From contig UQPD01000134.1 of the NCBI GenBank assembly GCA_900542795.1, forward strand, positions 1 to 7,282: a DNA stretch of 7,282 nt, in the 5' to 3' direction. Each line of letters begins with the position of its first letter. The first letter of the stretch is position 1. Source of the DNA: an uncultured Prevotella sp. (lineage in GTDB: Bacteria; Bacteroidota; Bacteroidia; Bacteroidales; Bacteroidaceae). Positions 1-4,826 of the stretch are shown piece after piece. A program made the translations under genes and the position numbers. Below the pieces are notes generated by a model. It saw only the letters and a list, made by a program, of their open reading frames with translations, was not told the DNA's origin and searched no databases.

Positions 1-83
1 ACTTATTACCTATTACTTATTACTTGAAAAGCTTACTTATTACTTGAAAAGCTTACTTATTACTTGAAAACCTTACTTGAAAA
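1..83. repeat. Degenerate 20-bp tandem repeat, about 3.5 copies
   Basis: The unit GCTTACTTATTACTTGAAAA occurs exactly at 31-50 and 51-70. A copy with two mismatches lies at 11-30, and a shortened 13-bp copy that lacks the central ATTACTT is at 71-83. Bases 1-10 continue the TTATTAC theme, so the array may extend out of the window. The units are directly adjacent with no unique spacers, and I see no open reading frame through them. This looks like an intergenic minisatellite grown by slippage. A regulatory role toward the RNA promoter about 105 bp downstream cannot be told from sequence. Confidence 0.85.
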
Positions 84-85
84 AT

Positions 86-105
86 CTGTTTTTCTGCCAA
101 AACAG
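86..105. other. Inverted repeat, 7-bp stem
   Basis: CTGTTTT (86-92) and AAAACAG (99-105) form a 7-bp stem around a 6-nt loop. Read on the minus strand, the stem is followed by ATTTTTC, so it could be a weak terminator for minus-strand transcription. No minus-strand gene lies upstream of it, so that function is only a guess. Confidence 0.3.
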
Positions 106-136
106 CTCTAAAATCAATAGGTTAGATTGCAAAATC

Positions 137-150
137 GATAGTTAACTATC
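137..150. promoter_or_regulatory. Perfect 14-bp palindrome, candidate operator
   Basis: GATAGTTAACTATC is fully self-complementary. It ends 37 bp before the -33 element of the promoter at 188-219, a plausible place for a dimeric regulator. A related but non-palindromic sequence, ATCAATAGGTTAGATT, precedes it at 113-128; the palindrome region reads ATCGATAGTTAACTAT (135-150), so there may be two similar sites about 22 bp, or two helical turns, apart. The palindrome is seen directly. The operator role is inference and no regulator is identified. Confidence 0.4.
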
Positions 151-187
151 AAATAATATAAAACAGAGCAATTTTTTGGGGCTATAA

Positions 188-219
188 CTTGCATAAAAAA
201 CACAATGCCCTTACCTTTG
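188..219 (+). promoter_or_regulatory. Bacteroidota-type promoter of the small RNA
   Basis: The -7 element TACCTTTG (212-219) matches TAnnTTTG exactly. A TTG (189-191) lies 20 bp upstream in the -33 position. Transcription should start at about 223-226. No credible coding sequence follows before the terminator at 432-456, so this promoter appears to serve a non-coding transcript. Confidence 0.7.
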
Positions 220-297
220 CACTCGTAAACAAGAAACAAAAGCTAAACTAACGCGAAACGTATTAGTTCTGCATTTCCTCCTGTGAAGGAGCATATT

Positions 298-360
298 GGT
301 AAATTATTAGGATTTAGGTAAAAAGATTAGATTAGGTAAAAAGATTTGTAGAAAGGTAAC
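298..360 (+). repeat. Periodic GGTAA repeats in the RNA linker
   Basis: GGTAA occurs at 298, 317, 335 and 355, at spacings of 19, 18 and 20 nt. The two middle copies belong to a longer exact direct repeat, TTAGGTAAAAAGATT, at 314-328 and 332-346. The stretch is A/G-rich with few C residues, so it is unlikely to fold on itself and would be single-stranded in the RNA. It could present repeated protein-binding or base-pairing sites, or it may simply be an old tandem duplication. Confidence 0.7.
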
Positions 361-431
361 TGTTAGATGGATGGCTCAGTAATGAGCCGGTGGGCGTGGC
401 AATATTGCCTCGCACCACTTAAAAGGATGAG

Positions 432-456
432 AAAGGGCGGAAGCCCTTTTTTTTTT
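432..456 (+). terminator. Strong intrinsic terminator of the small RNA
   Basis: AAAGGGC (432-438) and GCCCTTT (443-449) form a 7-bp stem with a GGAA tetraloop. A run of ten T (447-456) forms the end of the stem and the tail. It separates the small RNA from the next promoter, which starts about 50 bp downstream. The following operon is therefore not simply a readthrough product, and the RNA is unlikely to be a cis-acting riboswitch for it. Confidence 0.9.
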
Positions 457-506
457 GCCCATAACCCACCTACCATCACTTTTATAACAGATTTTGGGGC
501 TTTCAC

Positions 507-537
507 TTTGTATTCACCCCAATTTGCCGTAATTTTG
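507..537 (+). promoter_or_regulatory. Bacteroidota-type promoter of the DUF5063 operon
   Basis: TTTG (507-510) and TAATTTTG (530-537) are separated by 19 bp and match the -33 and -7 consensus exactly. The expected start of transcription is at about 541-543. That leaves only a few untranslated bases before the ATG at 546, so the mRNA would be nearly leaderless. The element also excludes the upstream in-frame GTG at 537 as the start codon. Confidence 0.75.
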
Positions 538-545
538 TGCTCATT

Positions 546-1061
546 ATGAACGATAACGACTATTTATACTCGCAACCTGTGCTCGACTTTATCACGGTCT
601 GTACAGAATATTGCAAGTTCCTTGAACAATGCGAAAATAAAGACGCTGAAGAGTTTACGCGTGTGATGCGCGGTTTGCTACCCATGCTTTATCTTAAAGC
701 TACACTTATTGGCAGTGTGCCTGAAGAGCCCGGATGGAATGAACGCAAACTTACTGAAGCTGACTATGACTATGTGCGAACGACTGTGGCTCGCATCCTA
801 AGCGATAAGGATGACTTCTTAGACGTGTTTGTTGAGGACTTTAAATACTCAGAACACCCTGTGCTATGCACCATCAGCGAGAACCTTGCCGATGTTTATC
901 AGCAATTACGCGAACTCGTTGAAAACTTCCGCGAAGGCTACGAAGAGGCTATGCGCGTGGCTTTGTATGAAACACTTGAGGAGTTTGAACTGCAATGGGG
1001 ACAAAAATTGCTGAATGCACTCAGAGCATTGCACGACGTGTATTGCAGCATGCGAGGATAA
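546..1061 (+). CDS. DUF5063 family protein
   Basis: 171 residues, acidic, and apparently all alpha-helical, with no signal peptide or membrane segment; probably a soluble cytoplasmic protein. I recognise it as a member of the DUF5063 family, common in Bacteroidales, with no biochemical function known to me. Conserved-looking stretches include the LPMLYLKATLI segment near residue 50 and a C-terminal helix rich in Glu, Leu and Trp. The ATG at 546 was chosen because an in-frame GTG at 537 overlaps the -7 promoter element and would be upstream of transcription. There is no Shine-Dalgarno sequence, as is usual in this phylum. It is the first gene of an operon, and its end may overlap the start of the next gene by 47 nt. 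A role linked to the exonuclease and rRNA methyltransferase that follow is possible but rests only on position. Confidence 0.85.
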   Translation: MNDNDYLYSQPVLDFITVCTEYCKFLEQCENKDAEEFTRVMRGLLPMLYLKATLIGSVPEEPGWNERKLTEADYDYVRTTVARILSDKDDFLDVFVEDFKYSEHPVLCTISENLADVYQQLRELVENFREGYEEAMRVALYETLEEFELQWGQKLLNALRALHDVYCSMRG

Positions 1062-1737
1062 ATACGTATTCAAAAAACAAACAGACTCTAAGACCGTGCG
1101 TCAACTATTTATAAAAACCGATAAGAAATTTATCCCCGAATTGCCACGCTTTGCTTTCGAAGGTCGCATATTTGTGGTGCAAAGTGTGAGCGAAGCCGAA
1201 CGGGTGGTAAGGGCGTTGCGCCGTTCGCCTATTTTGGGCATCGACACTGAAACTCGTCCTACATTTCGGAAAGGACAAAACCACAAAGTGGCTTTGCTGC
1301 AAGTGGCTACCGAAGATATGTGCTTTCTGTTCAGACTCAACGAAATGGGGTTCCCCACTTGTCTCTCGCAATTGTTAGCCGACAAAGAGGTGCTAAAAGT
1401 TGGACTTTCGCTGAAAGACGACTTTTTAATGCTTAAACGTCGAGACCCCTCGTTTGTGCCCGATGGATACATTGACTTGCAACCTTATGCCAAGGCTATG
1501 GGCATTGAAGATATGAGTTTGCAAAAGCTTTATGCCAACGTGTTTCACATGCGCATATCTAAATCGGCTCAATTATCGAACTGGGAGGCTGATGTGCTAA
1601 CCGAATCGCAAAAGGTGTATGCTGCCACCGATGCATATACTTGCATACAGCTTTACAAAGAACTCAAGCAAATTAAGGAATCTAACAACTTTGAATTGGT
1701 GGCTCCCGCCCCACAACAACCTGTTACTGCCGAATGA
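1015..1737 (+). CDS. DEDDy-type 3'-5' exonuclease (RNase D/WRN-like fold)
   Basis: 240 residues if started at the ATG at 1015. The DnaQ-like exonuclease domain covers about residues 50-220. Motif Exo I is GIDTET, with catalytic Asp77 and Glu79. Exo II is the VGLSLKDDF segment (Asp135 or Asp136). Exo III has Tyr202 and Asp206 in YAATD, the YxxxD pattern of the DEDDy subgroup. Such enzymes remove nucleotides from 3' ends using two metal ions. Whether this one acts on RNA or DNA cannot be read from sequence. There is no HRDC domain as in true RNase D; the C-terminus is a short Pro-rich tail. The start is uncertain: the first ~27 residues, including three Cys, are partly encoded inside the preceding gene in another frame. 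A GTG at 1096 would give a compact protein beginning MRQLFIKTDKKF. The stop overlaps the next ATG by 4 nt. Confidence 0.88.
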   Translation: MHSEHCTTCIAACEDKYVFKKQTDSKTVRQLFIKTDKKFIPELPRFAFEGRIFVVQSVSEAERVVRALRRSPILGIDTETRPTFRKGQNHKVALLQVATEDMCFLFRLNEMGFPTCLSQLLADKEVLKVGLSLKDDFLMLKRRDPSFVPDGYIDLQPYAKAMGIEDMSLQKLYANVFHMRISKSAQLSNWEADVLTESQKVYAATDAYTCIQLYKELKQIKESNNFELVAPAPQQPVTAE

Positions 1738-2978
1738 AAAAAGCTAAGAACCATCACAACATTCCCCAAGCCATGGTGGATGTTGACCATACCGATAACA
1801 TAGTTACACTTTTTCTGCGTCGCGGAAAGAGCGAAAGCCTCAAACGTTTTCACCCGTGGGTTTTCTCGGGTGCCATTGCTGGTGCCAACGGCAAACTCTC
1901 TGAAGGAGACATTGTACGCGTAGTATCTAACGAAGGCGAACTCATGGGATACGGACACTACCAAATAGGATCTATCGCTGTGCGCATGCTCACCTTTGAC
2001 GAAGAAACTATTGACCGTGCCTTTTGGCAAAAGCGCTTGACAGAGGCTTTCAACTTGCGCAAGGCTTTGAGGCTTACGGGGCGTGAAGACAACAACATTT
2101 ACCGTTTAGTACATGGCGAAGGCGACCGCCTGCCTGGCTTGGTTGTTGACGTTTATGGACGCACTGCCGTAATGCAGGCACACTCGGTGGGTATGCACGT
2201 GTGTCGTGAGGACATTGCTGCAGCCTTGGTTGCCGCTTCGGATGGACTGATTGAAAATGTTTATTACAAGTCGGAAACAACCCTCCCCTTTAAAGCGGAT
2301 TTGAACCAAGAGAATGGTTTCTTGGTGGGTGATGACAAAGGTAACATTGCAACCGAGAACGGACTTAAATTTCACATTGACTGGTTACGCGGACAAAAGA
2401 CGGGCTTCTTTGTTGACCAACGCGAAAATCGTTCGCTTTTGGAACACTACGCACAGGGTCGCAACGTGCTCAACATGTTTTGCTACACAGGAGGATTTAG
2501 CGTTTATGCCATGCGCGGTAATGCCAACTTGGTGCATTCTGTAGATTCTTCGGCCAAAGCTATTGAGCTGACACGTGCCAATGCCGAGCTGAACTTTCCA
2601 GGCGACAAGCGCCACGAGGCTTTTGCTGAGGATGCCTTTAAGTTTTTAGAACAAGCTGGTAGTAACTACGACCTCATTGTGCTCGACCCTCCTGCATTTG
2701 CTAAACACAAGGATGCACTGCCCCGTGCCTTAAAAGGATACACCCGTCTTAACGCCATTGCATTCAAAAAAATTAAACCAGGTGGCATCATCTTTACATT
2801 CAGTTGTTCGCAAGCTGTGAACAAAGATCAGTTCCGTTTGGCTGTGTTTACTGCCGCTGCTCAGAGTGGTCGCCACGTGCGCATCTTACACCAATTGCAC
2901 CAACCTGCCGATCATCCCATCAACATCTATCACCCTGAGGGAGAATACCTAAAAGGATTGGTTCTTGAAGTTGAGTAA
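1734..2978 (+). CDS. rlmI: 23S rRNA (cytosine-5) methyltransferase, RlmI-like
   Basis: 414 residues; E. coli RlmI, which methylates C1962 of 23S rRNA from S-adenosylmethionine, has 396. Domain order fits: a PUA RNA-binding domain (about 24-100, with RFHPWVFSGAI), a linking domain (about 105-190), then a class I Rossmann methyltransferase. Motif I is NMFCYTGGFS (247-256). Asp271 is the likely SAM-ribose acidic residue. Motif IV is LDPPAF (317-322). Motif VI is TFSCS, whose Cys358 is the expected catalytic nucleophile. The signature GQKTGFFVDQR is at 220-230. The ATG overlaps the exonuclease stop as ATGA, suggesting translational coupling. The first ~20 residues extend beyond the usual RlmI start, so Met14 (ATG at 1773) is a possible alternative. 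Cytoplasmic. Exact target base is inferred from the family. Confidence 0.92.
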   Translation: MKKAKNHHNIPQAMVDVDHTDNIVTLFLRRGKSESLKRFHPWVFSGAIAGANGKLSEGDIVRVVSNEGELMGYGHYQIGSIAVRMLTFDEETIDRAFWQKRLTEAFNLRKALRLTGREDNNIYRLVHGEGDRLPGLVVDVYGRTAVMQAHSVGMHVCREDIAAALVAASDGLIENVYYKSETTLPFKADLNQENGFLVGDDKGNIATENGLKFHIDWLRGQKTGFFVDQRENRSLLEHYAQGRNVLNMFCYTGGFSVYAMRGNANLVHSVDSSAKAIELTRANAELNFPGDKRHEAFAEDAFKFLEQAGSNYDLIVLDPPAFAKHKDALPRALKGYTRLNAIAFKKIKPGGIIFTFSCSQAVNKDQFRLAVFTAAAQSGRHVRILHQLHQPADHPINIYHPEGEYLKGLVLEVE

Positions 2979-2997
2979 GTTTTGTTGCTTAACTTAC
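2975..2997 (+). other. Small hairpin at the rlmI stop codon
   Basis: GTAAGTT (2975-2981) and AACTTAC (2991-2997) form a 7-bp stem with a 9-nt loop. It overlaps the TAA stop and directly precedes the larger terminator hairpin. No T-run follows it, so it is not a terminator alone. It might protect the 3' end of the mRNA. Confidence 0.4.
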
Positions 2998-3003
2998 CGA
3001 TAT

Positions 3004-3057
3004 AATGAGAAATGGAGGGATACCGTTTTAACACGGTTCCCTCCATTTCTCATTTTT
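3004..3057. terminator. Long hairpin between convergent genes, terminator
   Basis: Bases 3004-3020 pair without mismatch with 3038-3054 (17 bp), and ACCGT (3022-3026) pairs with ACGGT (3033-3037), leaving one bulged T (3021) and a 6-nt loop. A short T-run (3053-3057) follows on the plus strand, fitting intrinsic termination of the DUF5063-exonuclease-rlmI operon. The same stem would form in minus-strand transcripts leaving the gene at 3146-4810, although the T-rich tail on that side is poorer. It therefore probably works mainly for the plus strand and perhaps in both directions. Confidence 0.8.
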
Positions 3058-3107
3058 ATCTTATGGTTGTCTATTACCATCAGAAACTAATTGGTAGGCA
3101 TTCTATA

Positions 3108-3137
3108 TCAATGTTCGAAAAAAAGTTTTAACATTGA
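3108..3137. other. Inverted repeat downstream of the GH123-like gene
   Basis: TCAATGTT (3108-3115) and AACATTGA (3130-3137) pair over 8 bp, and AAAA/TTTT inside can extend the stem past a 2-nt bulge. It lies 9 bp past the end of the minus-strand gene. No T-run follows on the minus strand, so it is not a textbook terminator. It may be a 3'-end processing or stabilising hairpin, with the large hairpin at 3004-3057 as back-up. Confidence 0.4.
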
Positions 3138-3145
3138 ATACTCCC

Positions 3146-4810
3146 CTATTTATTTAACTCTCCTTGCAGTTCATTTACCATGCCTGCTGCTGTTTTACCA
3201 TTGGGAATGCCTGCAGGGGCAAAAGCTTTTACCATTGTGTTAAGGCGATTGAGAGCTTCGGTGTTGCCATTGTGCTTGTACTCCTCACGCAAGATGCGAA
3301 TTTTCTCAGCCATTGCCACACCTTCAATAAAACGCTCGTAGCGAACCGATGAGCGAACACCTGGATAAATAAGATAGGTATCGCCTGGAGCAAACAAACG
3401 ATAACGGCTGTCTGTGAGTGAATGGTCATCCCAATTCATCCACGACCAATGCAAATAGCCTTCAAAGTTATTTGCCACACAGAACACTGGCAAATAGGCT
3501 GCTTCAGCCGACAAACTATTTGTAAACAAGTTGGGTTCGGGCGTACTGCAACATGTGTAAGTTGTAGATACCCACCCCTTGGCTCGACGTGCAGCCAACT
3601 CCTCTTCGCTAAAGTTTTCGCCAAAGCCAATGCAGTAATCATAGAGCTTATCAACGAGTTCCTTGTGGTGCGTACCAGCCAAGGCCATCTTCATTCCAGG
3701 CACAGCCTCTTGCGCCACACGGTAAGCATCGAGCATATTACTTAGTCCACGCTCGTCCATTGCTATGCACGTTTTGTCGTACCATCCCTTGGCTTTAAGA
3801 TGCGCTGCAAAGTTCTTCAGAAATGAGGTCCACAACTCCTTATACTCTTGACTCGAGGTTGTAGTTTTTAAGTCTACATCGCGCTGCAAAGCCTCATCAT
3901 AGTAACGGAATGACATGTCCCAAGGTACCATCGAGAAACAGTTTATTTGCTTGTCGATGCCACATTCTTGACATGCCTCTACCCAACGATCGAACACGGA
4001 GTAATCATAGCGCCAAGTACCATTGCTACACTTAGTGGTTTGCACCATTGGAGAGAACTTGTCGAAACTCTGATCACCCCAAGGTTCATAGAATAAAATG
4101 GCTGAAACTACCTTCTGACCACTGCGAGCAAGAAGCTTTAGGTAGGGCTTTAGCGAGTCGATGTGTGCTTGACTCCAACGTTCTACGCCTGCTTGACGCG
4201 ACACGGCATAAGGCTGTTGCCAAAAATCCACATGAAACTTCTGATCGTGTGCTGTGGGGAGGGTGCGATTGTTTACGCGAAGTTTTAAACTTAAGCGTTT
4301 AACCACCTTATTAGTTTCAGCATTTACCACCTCAAGATGCGTTTTGTAAAGACCTGGCTGTGCATCTTGCGGAACCTCAAACGTACACCAAACGGGATGT
4401 GCGGAGTTTTCCTCTAAAGCTTGCGGCTGATCGATGTCTATTATATCGGGCACTTGATAAGCTGTAAAGGTTCGGGGATTATGACCACAGAATTGGTAGC
4501 CATCGGTGGTAACATAATTTACAAATCGTGCCCAACCATTATGGGCTGCGATGGTGTGCTTTGCTCCTTTCCATTCGGTAAGTCGCACCTTTAGTTTACC
4601 ACAAGCTGTGGGAGCATACACCACTGCTTGCATTGCAGCACGTTCGCCACGCCAAGCGGTTAGTGTGGTGTCAGTAGTTACACGAGCTATGGCAGGGCGT
4701 GCATATTGTTCGTAGTGTACATCCTTCGACCCCCACGAAACAAATAAATCTTTTTGAGCATGAGCTACTAAAGTACAACCCATTAGGGCTAATATAGCGA
4801 TTGCTTTCAT
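3146..4810 (-). CDS. Secreted GH123/DUF4091-family glycoside hydrolase-like protein
   Basis: 554 residues. The N-terminus (Lys2, hydrophobic core, AHA before Gln19) looks like a signal peptide cleaved after residue 18, so the protein is exported, probably to the periplasm. LMGC at 9-12 resembles a lipobox but is very close to the start, so lipoprotein sorting is less likely. Residues about 20-180 form a beta-rich N-terminal domain, followed by a likely TIM-barrel and the DUF4091-type C-terminal region. The latter shows GYLHWSWMNW (451-460), DSRYRLFAPGDTYLIYPG (467-484) and RSSVRYERFIEG. Asp352-Glu353 in IAMDERG fits the adjacent Asp-Glu pair used in GH123 beta-N-acetylgalactosaminidases for substrate-assisted catalysis. 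The substrate is therefore plausibly an N-acetylgalactosaminide glycan, but many relatives are uncharacterised. It follows the dipeptidase gene by 16 nt in the same operon. No SusC/SusD pair is in view. Confidence 0.82.
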   Translation of the reverse strand: MKAIAILALMGCTLVAHAQKDLFVSWGSKDVHYEQYARPAIARVTTDTTLTAWRGERAAMQAVVYAPTACGKLKVRLTEWKGAKHTIAAHNGWARFVNYVTTDGYQFCGHNPRTFTAYQVPDIIDIDQPQALEENSAHPVWCTFEVPQDAQPGLYKTHLEVVNAETNKVVKRLSLKLRVNNRTLPTAHDQKFHVDFWQQPYAVSRQAGVERWSQAHIDSLKPYLKLLARSGQKVVSAILFYEPWGDQSFDKFSPMVQTTKCSNGTWRYDYSVFDRWVEACQECGIDKQINCFSMVPWDMSFRYYDEALQRDVDLKTTTSSQEYKELWTSFLKNFAAHLKAKGWYDKTCIAMDERGLSNMLDAYRVAQEAVPGMKMALAGTHHKELVDKLYDYCIGFGENFSEEELAARRAKGWVSTTYTCCSTPEPNLFTNSLSAEAAYLPVFCVANNFEGYLHWSWMNWDDHSLTDSRYRLFAPGDTYLIYPGVRSSVRYERFIEGVAMAEKIRILREEYKHNGNTEALNRLNTMVKAFAPAGIPNGKTAAGMVNELQGELNK

Positions 4811-4826
4811 TTCTCTGTTTTTGATG

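Larger units (their letters stand above)
224..456 (+). ncRNA. Stand-alone structured small RNA, family not identified
   Basis: A consensus promoter and a strong intrinsic terminator bracket about 230 nt without a credible ORF. Reading it by eye, I find five hairpins. P1 (246-268) has arms AACTA/TAGTT and an inner ACG/CGT. P2 (278-291) is CTCCT/AGGAG capped by GTGA. P3 (373-388) is GGCTCA/TGAGCC capped by GTAA. P4 (390-418) pairs GTGG-GCG-GGCA with TGCC-CGC-CCAC, with one T-T mismatch, one bulged A and an ATAT loop. The fifth is the terminator (432-449), with a GGAA loop. The loops of P2, P3 and the terminator all fit the GNRA type. Between P2 and P3 lies an A/G-rich, apparently unpaired linker with repeated GGTAA motifs. 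It lacks signatures I know for 6S RNA, tmRNA, RNase P RNA, SRP RNA, or TPP or cobalamin riboswitches. The promoter-to-terminator layout resembles the published Bacteroidales-1 RNA motif, but I cannot confirm membership. The 5' end is estimated. Confidence 0.65.

Noticed and set aside
1..83. Possible CRISPR array
   Set aside because: Repeat units abut directly, with no unique spacers, and no cas gene is in the window.
220..460. Riboswitch or attenuator for the DUF5063 operon
   Set aside because: The terminator is followed by a separate consensus promoter for the operon, and no known riboswitch consensus is visible.
367..549. 60-codon plus-strand open frame
   Set aside because: It runs through P3, P4 and the terminator of the small RNA, takes its Phe run from the terminator T-tract, and ends inside the start of the DUF5063 gene. 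It resembles no protein family I know.
1101..1472. Minus-strand open frames within the exonuclease gene and similar antisense frames elsewhere
   Set aside because: They are shadows of well-supported genes, with no family resemblance and no promoter.
3074..3096. TACCA/TGGTA inverted repeat in the convergent intergenic region
   Set aside because: Only 5 bp with a long loop; expected by chance in this sequence.
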